Shown in pieces: positions 8,958 to 18,068 of a DNA stretch of 64,000 bases; position 1 is the first letter of the stretch, and every line of letters starts with the position of its first letter. The notes under the pieces were generated by a model. The model did no database searches. It was not told the origin of the DNA and saw nothing but the letters and a program-made list of their open reading frames with translations. Origin of the DNA: UBA5078 sp033721235 (GTDB lineage: Bacteria > Pseudomonadota > Gammaproteobacteria > Pseudomonadales > Pseudohongiellaceae); the NCBI GenBank assembly GCA_033721235.1, contig JAWWAY010000009.1:62001-126000 (forward strand), written 5' to 3'. Both the position numbers and the translations under genes were made by a program.

Positions 8958-9554
8958 TCACTGACGATAGTGATTACGTCTTTTGTCTTCCCTATCGAAA
9001 CGCTTCCCCCCCGAAAACTCTCGCTGATGCTTGCGTGAGAAAACTTTCCCTTGCATCTGCCGTCTGTATTCGCCACCGTCTCGATCGCGGCTTCTATATT
9101 GCCTATCTTCATAGTAGCGATGATCGAGAAAATTGCGCGAGTACCTGTAGTCATTAGGTTCACCGCGGCGATAAAGCACCCGAATATCCCCAAAGAGCCC
9201 AACAATAGACAGATAGTCTTGGTGAATATGCCCGCGGCGATGACGCGAATTGATGGAGCGATACTTACGCTCGAAGCGCTGAAACTGACGGTCCAGCTCC
9301 CGGTATCGAATACGAATATTGGCTTGATGACCACTCTGCCTTAGCATGAGGCTTAAACGACGCGCGTCGCGCGCTAGGCGCTCCGCTTCATAATACAAGT
9401 TCCCATACAGGCCGGAACGCCTAGCATCGCGAGCAATACTGCTGCTTAGGTACTCCAGCGTTGAGAGCTGCTCTCCTAGACGACTATCATGGGCGTGAAC
9501 ACCACTTCCTATAAGCAGCGCAGCGCAAAACACAAGTATTTGTCCGGTTTTCAT
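8958..9554 (-). CDS. Exported Arg/Tyr-rich protein of unknown function
   Basis: I start this at the ATG at 9554 (198 residues) because AGGGGG lies 5 bases upstream and a good signal peptide follows (MKTGQILVFCAALLIGSGVHA). A longer in-frame start at 9602 has no such support. The mature part is very rich in Arg, Tyr, Ser, Asp and Glu, with a helical-looking half (LARDARRLSLMLRQSG, RELDRQFQRFERKY) and a disordered, charged tail ending YRQ. I recognise no family. It may be a periplasmic or cell-surface protein with nucleic-acid or polyanion affinity, but that is only composition-based. Confidence 0.65.
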   Translation of the reverse strand: MKTGQILVFCAALLIGSGVHAHDSRLGEQLSTLEYLSSSIARDARRSGLYGNLYYEAERLARDARRLSLMLRQSGHQANIRIRYRELDRQFQRFERKYRSINSRHRRGHIHQDYLSIVGLFGDIRVLYRRGEPNDYRYSRNFLDHRYYEDRQYRSRDRDGGEYRRQMQGKVFSRKHQREFSGGKRFDREDKRRNHYRQ

Positions 9555-9655
9555 TTGTACCCCCTTATGCTCAATTGCATAAAATACAAAACTGACTTTC
9601 ACTAATTGTTAAGTTAAGTGTAAGCGGGGCAAATGAACTCGAGCTTAATAGGCGT

Positions 9656-10387
9656 TTATTCTCCTGTGATCGCCAAATAACGTTGAATAACGTTTTCCAT
9701 GCCTTGCTCTAGAGACTCGACGATGAGCGCGTGTCCGATGGAAACCTCTAGGATGTGGGGGATCTCCAAGAAGCGTTTTAAATTCTGCAAGTTGAGATCA
9801 TGACCGCCGTTTAGACCTAAGCCTAACTCAGTCGCTCTTCTAGCAGCACTTTCATAAGCTGCAAATATTGCCTCTGCGGCTGGACCACCGTGAGCACGCG
9901 CAAAAGCCTCCGTGTATAGCTCTACCCTATCGGGCGCAACTCTCGCCACGTTTTCCACTGCGCTCACATTTGGATCTACAAACAATGCGCTGCGTATACC
10001 CTGCTCTTTCAACTGCGCCAAAGCATCAACGAGCAAAGAGCGGTGCACCTGAGCATCCCATCCATGATCGGAAGTAAGCTGATCTGGGGCGTCTGGCACT
10101 AATGTGCACTGCGCGGGCCTGACCGCCTCTACTAGACGCATAAAGTCGTCGGACGGATAGCCTTCAATATTGAATTCGACAGTAGGGAAGGAGCGCTCAA
10201 GCAATTCGGTTATTTCATAAACGTCCCGACGCGTAATGTGACGCTCGTCTTGACGCGGGTGTACGGTAATACTCTTCACACCCAGTGCGATTATTTTCTT
10301 AACGAAGTAGAGCAAGTCTGGGTAATTACTACCGCGCGAATTACGCAGCAGGGCAATCTTGTTTACATTGACACTTAGTACAGTCAC
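9656..10387 (-). CDS. pdxJ: Pyridoxine 5'-phosphate synthase
   Basis: A 243-residue TIM-barrel enzyme that condenses 3-amino-2-oxopropyl phosphate with 1-deoxyxylulose 5-phosphate. Conserved blocks are VNVNKIALLRNSRG, SITVHPRQDERHI, the FNIEGYPS strand, GLNGGHDLNL and EVSIGHALIVESL. It starts with GTG, with GGAGAG about 9 bases upstream. The N-terminal VNxNKxxLLRNxRG version differs from the VNIDHVATLRxARG form of Pseudomonas and Escherichia. It is third in an apparent operon after bcp and an alpha/beta hydrolase (gap 23 bases), not with recO-acpS as is usual in gammaproteobacteria. Confidence 0.88.
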   Translation of the reverse strand: MTVLSVNVNKIALLRNSRGSNYPDLLYFVKKIIALGVKSITVHPRQDERHITRRDVYEITELLERSFPTVEFNIEGYPSDDFMRLVEAVRPAQCTLVPDAPDQLTSDHGWDAQVHRSLLVDALAQLKEQGIRSALFVDPNVSAVENVARVAPDRVELYTEAFARAHGGPAAEAIFAAYESAARRATELGLGLNGGHDLNLQNLKRFLEIPHILEVSIGHALIVESLEQGMENVIQRYLAITGE

Positions 10388-10410
10388 AGGCTAGCTCTCC
10401 AGTTTTATTA

Positions 10411-11184
10411 CTATGTATTTTGCAGAAAATCGTTTGCAATGCGAAAGAACGTTTGGGGTTTTTCTGCATGCAGCCAATGCCCCGTTTGCATAATAACCTT
10501 CACACTAGCATTAGGGAAAAGCGCGAGTATTTCATCCCTATACTCCTCTTTGATATAGGCGGAGTCAGCGCCTTTTATGAACAGCACGCGTCCGACAAAG
10601 GGAGTATCACCGACAGGTTTGGCGCGCAAGGCATCATAGTTCGCTTCAAGTGCGTGTAAATTGATCCGCCAGGCAAAACCCGTAGTTTTATCCTTCACTA
10701 AGTTTGTAAGCAAAAACTGCCGCACCATTTCGTTCGGCTCGTAGGCCTCTAAGGCTAAATCAGCGTCCTTGCGGCTACTCAATGATGCAAGATCAAGCGC
10801 ATTTAAACCCCTAAAAATTTCCTCGTGCTCACTCTTTTGATAGGTAACCGGGGCGATATCGGCAACAATCAGGCTGAGCACTCGCTGCGGGGCAAGCAGA
10901 GCAATCTGCATTGCTACCTTACCGCCCATGGAGTGCCCCAAAAGATGACAGGCGTCCAAACCCTTATCATCCATGTATTCGATTACGTCGGCGGCCATGC
11001 TCGGATAATCCATTTGATCACTATGAGGGGACCCACCATGGTTGCGCAAATCCAAGCTCACAACTGCGAACTGCTTAGCCAACTCTCGCGCCTGCCAGCC
11101 CAAGTTGCCATAGCTGCCAAACAGCCCGTGCATAAGAATGAGCGGCTCGCCTTGCTCGGAGTATCGCTTAGCATTCAATTTCAT
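10411..11184 (-). CDS. Alpha/beta hydrolase (YbfF-like esterase)
   Basis: A 257-residue cytosolic alpha/beta hydrolase. Motifs are LILMHGLFGSYGNLGW with the oxyanion HG, DLRNHGGSPHS, and the nucleophile elbow LLGHSMGGKVAMQI. A late catalytic His is in MQTGHWLHAEKP. The order and spacing match the YbfF esterases, which cleave short acyl esters or thioesters; the physiological substrate is unclear. It begins 7 bases after bcp, so it is probably co-translated with it. Confidence 0.85.
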   Translation of the reverse strand: MKLNAKRYSEQGEPLILMHGLFGSYGNLGWQARELAKQFAVVSLDLRNHGGSPHSDQMDYPSMAADVIEYMDDKGLDACHLLGHSMGGKVAMQIALLAPQRVLSLIVADIAPVTYQKSEHEEIFRGLNALDLASLSSRKDADLALEAYEPNEMVRQFLLTNLVKDKTTGFAWRINLHALEANYDALRAKPVGDTPFVGRVLFIKGADSAYIKEEYRDEILALFPNASVKVIMQTGHWLHAEKPQTFFRIANDFLQNT

Positions 11185-11191
11185 GAATAGC

Positions 11192-11665
11192 TCACTTCAT
11201 CTCACGCAAGAGAGCTAGAACGTCGTCATGGTGAGTCTTAGTCTTTACCTTATCCATCACGTAGGCCAAACGCCCTTCTTTATTGATTAAGAAGCTAGAG
11301 CGAAGAATGCCCATAAACTCTCTTCCCATGAACTTTTTCAGACCCCATGCGCCATATTTATCCGCAATAGCGTGGTCCTCATCCGAGAGCAAGGTAAAGT
11401 TCAGCTCATCCCTTTCAGCAAACTTCGCCAAGCGCTTAACTGGGTCTGGGCTAATCGCTAGAACGACCGTGTCCAGATCGGCTAGTTCTTTCTTCACATC
11501 ACGCAAACCACAGGCCTGCACCGTGCAACCCGGTGTCATGGCCTTAGGATAGAAATAAACCAAGACGTTCTTTTCGCCCCGAAATTGCTTAAGGCTTACC
11601 TTTTCACCATTTTGATCTAGCAGAGTAAAGACGGGGGCCAAATTGCCAATTTTAGGGTGGGACAT
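11192..11665 (-). CDS. bcp: Thiol peroxidase, Bcp-type peroxiredoxin
   Basis: A 157-residue atypical 2-Cys peroxiredoxin. The peroxidatic Cys lies in YFYPKAMTPGCTVQACG and the resolving Cys five residues later, the CX4C spacing of Escherichia coli Bcp. It reduces hydrogen and organic peroxides with thioredoxin as reductant. AGAAGG lies before the ATG. It heads a leftward operon with the hydrolase and pdxJ and is divergent from cobB. Confidence 0.94.
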   Translation of the reverse strand: MSHPKIGNLAPVFTLLDQNGEKVSLKQFRGEKNVLVYFYPKAMTPGCTVQACGLRDVKKELADLDTVVLAISPDPVKRLAKFAERDELNFTLLSDEDHAIADKYGAWGLKKFMGREFMGILRSSFLINKEGRLAYVMDKVKTKTHHDDVLALLREMK

Positions 11666-11776
11666 ATGCTTACCTTCTGTCGAATTTTGAGTTTAGACGG
11701 GTGATTATAACGGCGCCACGTGACAAGGTCACACACTGTCTTGGCAAGCAGCAAAGTCATGCTAGAATCCAGTCAT

Positions 11777-12484
11777 ATGACACCACGCCCTCGATCCATC
11801 ATCATTCTTACTGGCGCCGGAATATCTGCCGAGTCTGGCATCAACACCTTTAGGGCAGCCGATGGGCTATGGGAGAACCATGCCATTGAAGATGTGGCGA
11901 CCCCTCAGGGATTTGCCCGCAACCCAGAGCTAGTGCATCATTTTTACAATCAACGCAGAGCCCAATTACTCCAAGAGACTATAGCGCCCAACCCTGCTCA
12001 CTTTGCACTGGCAAAACTGGAACGAGAATTTCCAGGCGAAGTTCTACTTGTCACTCAAAATGTCGACAATCTGCATGAGCGAGCGGGTTCAAGGAAGCTC
12101 TTACATATGCATGGAGAGCTGCAGAAAATGCGCTGCCAAGAAACCTCACTGGTATTTGATGCTGACTTAGAACTCAGCTTTGATAGCCTTTGCAGATGCT
12201 GTCAGAGCCAAGGGAATCTTCGCCCACATATCGTTTGGTTCGGCGAGATGCCCCTCCACATGAATCAAATTACCCGCGCACTGGAAGGCTGCGATCTCTT
12301 TATCTCCATTGGCACCTCGGGGAGTGTCTACCCTGCATCGGGGTTCTATCAAATTGCAAAGGCACACTCGGCCCATACGGTGGAAATAAACTTGGAAGAG
12401 ACGGGTTCCAGCTTTGACGAGCATCACTATGGATTAGCGTCATCACTGGTACCTAAATTCGTTGATCAATTACTCTGTAGCTAA
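11777..12484 (+). CDS. cobB: NAD-dependent protein deacylase (sirtuin, CobB class)
   Basis: The reading frame could begin at a GTG at 11720, but I choose the ATG at 11777 (235 residues) because it leaves the usual short lead to the NAD loop LTGAGISAESGI. TQNVDNLHERAG and the catalytic His in LLHMHGEL follow. YNQRR gives the Tyr-x-x-Arg pair that binds succinyl/malonyl-lysine in class III sirtuins, so desuccinylase activity is likely besides deacetylation. Zinc Cys residues are RC and LCRCC, reduced as in E. coli CobB. Its stop abuts that of the converging thioesterase gene. Confidence 0.88.
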   Translation: MTPRPRSIIILTGAGISAESGINTFRAADGLWENHAIEDVATPQGFARNPELVHHFYNQRRAQLLQETIAPNPAHFALAKLEREFPGEVLLVTQNVDNLHERAGSRKLLHMHGELQKMRCQETSLVFDADLELSFDSLCRCCQSQGNLRPHIVWFGEMPLHMNQITRALEGCDLFISIGTSGSVYPASGFYQIAKAHSAHTVEINLEETGSSFDEHHYGLASSLVPKFVDQLLCS

Positions 12485-12877
12485 TTACTCAAGCAGTCGC
12501 TGCAATTCGTCTGGAAAATAAGGTCTGCCGCGCTCGTTGACAGCGGTTGCAGTAATACGCGCCTTCATTATTTGTTTTTGATCGCTCTGGCGCAGTATCT
12601 CCTGTTGGAATACCACCTTTAAACGCGATTCTTTAACTAAGCGCACATTGATAGTAAAAACATCCCCACTAGCTAGCGAGCTCAGATAGTCCAGTTCCGC
12701 CTTGAGTACAACCACATTGATTCCGGCAGCTGTTAGCTCAGCGAAATCTAAACCCTTGGATTTTAAAAACTCGTGGCGCGCATGCTCCAAATAGTTTTGA
12801 TACACAGCGTTATTGACGATGCCTTGCATATCGCATTCATAATCTCGCACTGCCATTGACACTGAAAAATCGTTCAT
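12485..12877 (-). CDS. Acyl-CoA thioesterase, hotdog fold (4HBT/YbgC type)
   Basis: A 130-residue single-hotdog protein. The active-site region reads YECDMQGIVNNAVYQNYLEHARHEFL, matching the 4-hydroxybenzoyl-CoA thioesterase signature with catalytic Asp and VNNxxY. An excellent GGGAGAGGGTGA precedes the ATG. Members hydrolyse acyl-CoA in the cytosol; chain-length preference cannot be told. It is a single gene, converging on cobB with no space between the stop codons and divergent from the amidase at 12972. Confidence 0.85.
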   Translation of the reverse strand: MNDFSVSMAVRDYECDMQGIVNNAVYQNYLEHARHEFLKSKGLDFAELTAAGINVVVLKAELDYLSSLASGDVFTINVRLVKESRLKVVFQQEILRQSDQKQIMKARITATAVNERGRPYFPDELQRLLE

Positions 12878-12971
12878 TCACCCTCTCCCTTCGCATATCG
12901 GCAAGCGCGAATCATAGCAGTTCACACGGTGTAGCGCTCCTTGTAGACTCCAGATGCACACATGAGACAAT

Positions 12972-14540
12972 ATGCTCATCATGATTCTTCGAACTCTCAA
13001 ATTTACTCTCCACTTCGGCATATCACTGGCACTGGGCGCCTGTCACAGTGCTGGGTATTTCCGTGCTCAACAGGCCGTTGAGAACGGGGCAAGTGTTACG
13101 ACCTTACAGCTTTCTATGCGCAATGGAGAGTTCAATGCTCAACAACTGACCCAGGCTTATCTAGATAGAATCGATCGCTATAATTCCTCACTCAACGCCG
13201 TCCTTGAGACTAATCCTCAAGCCTTAGAGATAGCCCGAACTCTAGACGCAGAGCGTAACGCGGGAACGCTGCACTCGCCACTGCACGGCATTCCCGTGCT
13301 GATCAAAGATAATATCGATACCGCAGATCAAATGCAGACTAGCGCGGGAAGCTTGGCTTTGTTAGCCAGCCCAAAGCCCAAGCGTGATGCACAGATTGTG
13401 AGTCAGCTGCGAAGCGCAGGGGCTATCATTCTAGGCAAGACCAATTTGAGCGAGTGGGCTAACTTCAGGTCTAGTAACTCCTCTAGCGGCTGGTCTGCTC
13501 GCGGTGGGCAAACGCACAACCCTTACTCACCGGAGCTTACCCCCTGTGGCTCCAGCTCTGGCTCTGCCGTCGCCATAGCTGCTTCGCTGGCCACGCTAGC
13601 CATCGGCACCGAAACCAATGGCTCTATCATCTGTCCTGCGGCCCACAATAGCATTGTAGGGCTCAAGCCCACACTGGGTCTGGTATCGCAGGACGGTATA
13701 ATCCCCATTGCCCATAGCCAAGACACCGCCGGCCCCATGACGGGGACAGTTGCAGATGCGGCCACTCTCCTCAGCATTTTGGCAATAAACGATAATCACA
13801 GCCAGTTCGTATCGGAGCCGGGCGCTATTGCTCACCCGAACTATACGCAATACCTCAGCTTGAACGCATTAGACGGGAAACGCATTGGCGTTATGAGACA
13901 GTTCTTCGGTCTAGTCCCTGAGCTTGATGTGCTAATGGAGGAGCAACTCGCGATTTTGCAGAATGCCGGTGCTGAGCTTATAGACATCAGCATCAGACAA
14001 TCACCGACGTTTAATCAAGCCCAATTGAACGTGCTCGCTTTCGAGTTCAAGCACGACATAAATCGATACTTGAGCACTCGCGGAGGCCCGGTCAATTCGC
14101 TGGAACGCCTTATTGAATTCAATAACAATCACTTTGAAACAGAGCAGGAGTTCTTCGGGCAAGAGTTGTTCGAGTACGCGCAGAGCAAAGAAGATTTAGG
14201 CCAGTCGAGCTATTTAGAGGCTCTTGAGCACAGTCAAGCGTATAGCCGTAATGCGCTAAGCAGCGTATTGGAAGAACACCAGTTAGACGCACTCGTTGCG
14301 CCCAGTAATAGCCCAGGCTGGAAGATAAACCCTACGGGCGACAACACTACTCACTATGTCTCCAGTGGCAGTTTGGCTGCGGCGGCGGGCTTTCCTAGCA
14401 TTACCGTTCCAGCCGGCTATATCGAGCAAGCACCAATTGGCCTTTCATTCATTGGCGGCCCACTCTCAGAACCGGTGCTAATTGGCCTCGCATACGCGTA
14501 TGAACAAATCAGCGATAATCGACAAGCACCACCGCTATAA
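12972..14540 (+). CDS. Amidase-signature hydrolase, predicted lipoprotein
   Basis: A 522-residue amidase-signature enzyme. The Ser-cisSer-Lys triad is visible: Lys in IPVLIKDNIDT, cis-Ser and nucleophile Ser in CGSSSGSAVA and GTETNGSIICPA. The N-terminus is hydrophobic and ends in a lipobox-like LALGAC, so the enzyme is probably a periplasmic, membrane-tethered lipoprotein. GatA-like paralogues are cytosolic and lack this. The substrate is unknown; exported relatives act on amides or peptide-like amide bonds. It stands alone, converging on the CHASE4 signalling gene. Confidence 0.85.
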   Translation: MLIMILRTLKFTLHFGISLALGACHSAGYFRAQQAVENGASVTTLQLSMRNGEFNAQQLTQAYLDRIDRYNSSLNAVLETNPQALEIARTLDAERNAGTLHSPLHGIPVLIKDNIDTADQMQTSAGSLALLASPKPKRDAQIVSQLRSAGAIILGKTNLSEWANFRSSNSSSGWSARGGQTHNPYSPELTPCGSSSGSAVAIAASLATLAIGTETNGSIICPAAHNSIVGLKPTLGLVSQDGIIPIAHSQDTAGPMTGTVADAATLLSILAINDNHSQFVSEPGAIAHPNYTQYLSLNALDGKRIGVMRQFFGLVPELDVLMEEQLAILQNAGAELIDISIRQSPTFNQAQLNVLAFEFKHDINRYLSTRGGPVNSLERLIEFNNNHFETEQEFFGQELFEYAQSKEDLGQSSYLEALEHSQAYSRNALSSVLEEHQLDALVAPSNSPGWKINPTGDNTTHYVSSGSLAAAAGFPSITVPAGYIEQAPIGLSFIGGPLSEPVLIGLAYAYEQISDNRQAPPL

Positions 14541-14548
14541 GCTAAGCG

Positions 14549-16885
14549 CTAGGGTTTTAACAATAACTCCGGCTTGTGTAGCAAGAACCCCTGCTCGTAA
14601 TCCACCCCCATATCAACACAAAGACCCGATACCTCATCGTTTTCGACGCACTCTGCCACCACCTCCAACTGCATGAGCTTGCTAATTTCAATAATCGATT
14701 TCACCATAGCCTTATCGATTTCAGAACCAGCCATATTCTGGCAGAAGGTTCCTTCTATTTTTACCATGTCTACCGGTAGGTCGCGCAAGTACACGAAAGA
14801 GGACATGCCCGCACCAAAATCATCCAACGCAAACCGGCAGCCCAATGCCTTCATTACTTTAATAAACTCTTTACCAGAATTTAAGTTCTCGATTATCGAG
14901 GTTTCGGTAATTTCAAAACAAATTTTCTCAGGAGGAACGCCAGAATCCTTGATCAAACTTTGAAGAAAATCAAGAAAGTCCGAATCCACTAGAGACTGCC
15001 CTGAGAGATTAATTGTGAAGAAATCAATCTCGCTAACACTAGCTGAGTTCTTACTATACCAGTGCAAGAATGTATCGATGACCCAGCGATCCAGTTGCCC
15101 CATTAGCTGGTAGCGCTCGGCAGAGGGAATAAATGCGCCTGGAGGAATGATGCTATCGTCCTCGTCGAGCATACGAATGAGAAGCTCCGCGCCTAAACGC
15201 TTTTGAGAGGCGGAGGAACTAAATATTTTCTGGTAATACAGAACAAAGCGATTTTTCTCTAAGGCATCAGTAATTCGATTAACCCATCGAGTTTGACGCA
15301 ATTGTTCACTCAACTGTTCATCTGCAACGTGGTGTTCGTGAGTTCTATTACGCCCAGAATTTTTAGCGATACGACAGGCAGAATCGGCAAGAGTAAGCGC
15401 AATTTCTCGGCAGTCTACTACCGGAGAGCTAAGATCCAATAGCCCAGAGCTTATTCCAAAAACGAATTGCCGCCCCTCATAAACATAGCGAAACCTTGAA
15501 ACCACTTCCCGTATGTTTTCTATAATGAGTCTAGCGGATGCTGAGTCGCAATCTGGTAGTATAATGCCAAATTCATCTCCACCGATTCTGGCAAATACGT
15601 CTTTTTTATCGAGCTGCTCTTGAATCAAAATAGACAGTTCTTGCAGCACAGCATCACCAGCCATATGACCGCAGTTGTCGTTTACTATCTTAAATCGATC
15701 AAGATCCAAGAATACTAAATGCCTGTTAACACCCTTGTTCTGCACGGCATCTAGAGCTTTATCCAGCTCTTCTTCAAATTGCCGACGATTCATTACCCCT
15801 GTAAGACTATCGTGGTTCGCTTGAAAATTTAAAGCATCTTGGCTCTTGAGAAACTTCAACAGCAAGCGATTGAACGCCGTACCCACTGCACCAATTTCAT
15901 CGTGACCGCTAGGCACCATAGTATCCAATCTACCGGTATGCTCCATGGTCACAATAGCCTTGTTCAAGCTATGCAAACGCCGCAATACTGACTTATCTAA
16001 AATAATCAGGAACCAAACCACTAGGCATATAAAAGCCAAACTAGCGCACATTCCAAACCACAGTAGCGTGCGAGAAGCCTCTACGAAGAAGTTGCGATTG
16101 CTAGTTGCGCGCAGGACAAAGCCCGGCTGCCCCGTATAATCATCAACTAAGCTATAGGTATAAATTTGCTCATCACTAATTTGCACGAATGCCGCTGCAC
16201 TAGGGGAGCTTTTTAACTCTTGGACCAATTCAGCATTTTCTAAGGATTTAGAAAATTCGCTTAGAGGAATTATTTCCAAGTCCATTTCGACCAAGTCTTC
16301 GAGCTTTGACATAACCTCATCGCTAAAGTGTGTCGCAGCAACAATAGAGCTCTTCCCCGCTGTGCCATCATAATTTGCATTCGGGTGCGTACTCACCATG
16401 TGCAGATCGCCGTGCATCATAGCTAAGCCCCTCCTACCTTTAGGGAAAGCAGTATGATCATACAATCTTTGACTCTGCGCCGAGGCTATAAATGGGGAAT
16501 GTTCGTCTAGAGGGGTATCAGAAATTTCTCGTTCTCTATCGGTCTCACGACCAACGATAAAAGTCCCTGACTGATCAAAATAGGCAACTTCATTGATGTC
16601 GAAACTACCAGAGATAATATTTGCCCCCAGGTTTCTGTATGATTCAGCGCCGGGTGTGGCAATGGTATACTCAATATAACCGCTAGCTGCCCAGCCTTGA
16701 ATGACTTCATCGAGCCGCTCTATGGTCATATCGAGAGAATTAAGAATTCGATTACGCTCCAGCTCAAGGTTCTCTTGCTCTAAGCGTTGGTAGTTTTGAG
16801 TAATGAGAATATAGAAGCCAGCGAAGATTAAAACCGCAAACAAGGCTCCACCCAACAGCTGACTAAGTACTCTCTGTCTCAACAT
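14549..16885 (-). CDS. CHASE4-HAMP-GGDEF-EAL cyclic-di-GMP signalling protein
   Basis: A 778-residue inner-membrane protein. In order: transmembrane helix (about 10-30), periplasmic CHASE4 sensor (about 45-250), second helix (about 275-297), HAMP linker, GGDEF domain with intact RIGGDEF (about 360-520), and EAL domain to the end. The EAL signature reads ELL, but the catalytic Glu, the Asn in FTINLSG, ITETS, DDFGAG, VKIEG, AECVE and YEQGF are all present, so phosphodiesterase activity is likely. The GGDEF is also intact, so it may be bifunctional. The gene is followed upstream by two more signalling genes on the same strand, after a 181-base gap. Confidence 0.9.
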   Translation of the reverse strand: MLRQRVLSQLLGGALFAVLIFAGFYILITQNYQRLEQENLELERNRILNSLDMTIERLDEVIQGWAASGYIEYTIATPGAESYRNLGANIISGSFDINEVAYFDQSGTFIVGRETDREREISDTPLDEHSPFIASAQSQRLYDHTAFPKGRRGLAMMHGDLHMVSTHPNANYDGTAGKSSIVAATHFSDEVMSKLEDLVEMDLEIIPLSEFSKSLENAELVQELKSSPSAAAFVQISDEQIYTYSLVDDYTGQPGFVLRATSNRNFFVEASRTLLWFGMCASLAFICLVVWFLIILDKSVLRRLHSLNKAIVTMEHTGRLDTMVPSGHDEIGAVGTAFNRLLLKFLKSQDALNFQANHDSLTGVMNRRQFEEELDKALDAVQNKGVNRHLVFLDLDRFKIVNDNCGHMAGDAVLQELSILIQEQLDKKDVFARIGGDEFGIILPDCDSASARLIIENIREVVSRFRYVYEGRQFVFGISSGLLDLSSPVVDCREIALTLADSACRIAKNSGRNRTHEHHVADEQLSEQLRQTRWVNRITDALEKNRFVLYYQKIFSSSASQKRLGAELLIRMLDEDDSIIPPGAFIPSAERYQLMGQLDRWVIDTFLHWYSKNSASVSEIDFFTINLSGQSLVDSDFLDFLQSLIKDSGVPPEKICFEITETSIIENLNSGKEFIKVMKALGCRFALDDFGAGMSSFVYLRDLPVDMVKIEGTFCQNMAGSEIDKAMVKSIIEISKLMQLEVVAECVENDEVSGLCVDMGVDYEQGFLLHKPELLLKP

Positions 16886-17066
16886 GTAGTCTTACCTTGC
16901 TACCTATAACTATTATTAATCACTGACTATTTTCTTATCCACCTCCCTGTATTATTGCAACACTGCAAGAAAAAATGGCGTTTTTGGCAAGCCTTACAGC
17001 GGCATAATTATTTTGCGCTAAGAAACATCATCACTCCAATTCAATCACGCCGTTGAAGGCGCCTAA

Positions 17067-18068
17067 TTAATCCTCTATCGTTTCGGGCTCGAAGACAGTG
17101 GTTTGGTTTCGCCCATTGTTCTTCGATTTATAAAGCGCTTGGTCACTTAGCGACAACCACGCTTCAGGCCCTTTCATTGTCTCGTCTATCTGACTAATAC
17201 CGATACTAATTTTGAACTTAATCTCAAGGCCTTCAAACTTGACGACCGAGGCATCCACTTTCTTGCGCAAGCGCTCGGCAAATGCAAAGGCCTGTTTTGC
17301 CGTCGTGTCGGGTAAGACCACCGCAAACTCTTCGCCACCGTAGCGACCCGCTATATCCGTATCGCGCTGAGTGCTGCGCAGAATATCGCAGACTTCACAG
17401 ATAACCGCATCTCCAGCTTGGTGTCCATAGGTATCATTGACCTTCTTAAAGTGGTCTATGTCGAACATCAGCAGCGAAGAAATATGCCCACTGCGAGACG
17501 AGCGCCGAAACTCTTGACCTAGCCTCTCCTCCCAGTGGCCTCGATTGAATAGACCGGTCAATCTATCGGTTCGGCTCAATTTCTCTAGGGCATCATTGGC
17601 ATGCTGTAGTTCTAGTTTATTAACGGCGATGTCCGTAACGTCATAAATCAAAATACAAACTTGGGACACTTTACGGTTAATGCCTAGTAATGGAATCAGC
17701 GTGACGTTCTGATACATTTTTTCGGCCTTACCTGTGAGAGGCCTAATACTTTTAAAATCGAACAAATGGGGTTGTTGCTCCCACGTAGAATAACTGCGAG
17801 ATTGCAGTTTAAACACGGATTCGATTTTCTTGTTCAACCATTTCTGCGGCAATGCTGGGAATAAGGAAAACAGTTTTTTCCCACGCGCCTCGCTGGTTCT
17901 AATGCCGCTATGGTTTTCCATAAAGCTATTCCACAATTGCACCTCTAGCGCCTCATTAAGCAAAATAAGGCCGGCATCAACCGTCTGCAGCAACTGCATT
18001 ATCAAGTGCAGCCTAGCGACTTCAGAGTCATCGTCCAATACTGTACTCTCTACAAGTTCCTCAATCAT
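17067..18068 (-). CDS. PAS-GGDEF diguanylate cyclase
   Basis: A 333-residue protein with an N-terminal PAS-like domain (VDAGLILLNEALEVQLWN) and a C-terminal GGDEF domain with active RYGGEEFAVVLPD. FDIDHFKKVNDTYGH is the metal/substrate region. I place the start at the ATG at 18068, which overlaps the upstream stop codon as ATGA and has GGAG upstream; a TTG at 18098 is possible but unsupported. There is no membrane segment, so it is cytosolic and makes c-di-GMP. It is translationally coupled to the REC-CheC gene, suggesting that gene feeds it a signal. Confidence 0.9.
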   Translation of the reverse strand: MIEELVESTVLDDDSEVARLHLIMQLLQTVDAGLILLNEALEVQLWNSFMENHSGIRTSEARGKKLFSLFPALPQKWLNKKIESVFKLQSRSYSTWEQQPHLFDFKSIRPLTGKAEKMYQNVTLIPLLGINRKVSQVCILIYDVTDIAVNKLELQHANDALEKLSRTDRLTGLFNRGHWEERLGQEFRRSSRSGHISSLLMFDIDHFKKVNDTYGHQAGDAVICEVCDILRSTQRDTDIAGRYGGEEFAVVLPDTTAKQAFAFAERLRKKVDASVVKFEGLEIKFKISIGISQIDETMKGPEAWLSLSDQALYKSKNNGRNQTTVFEPETIED

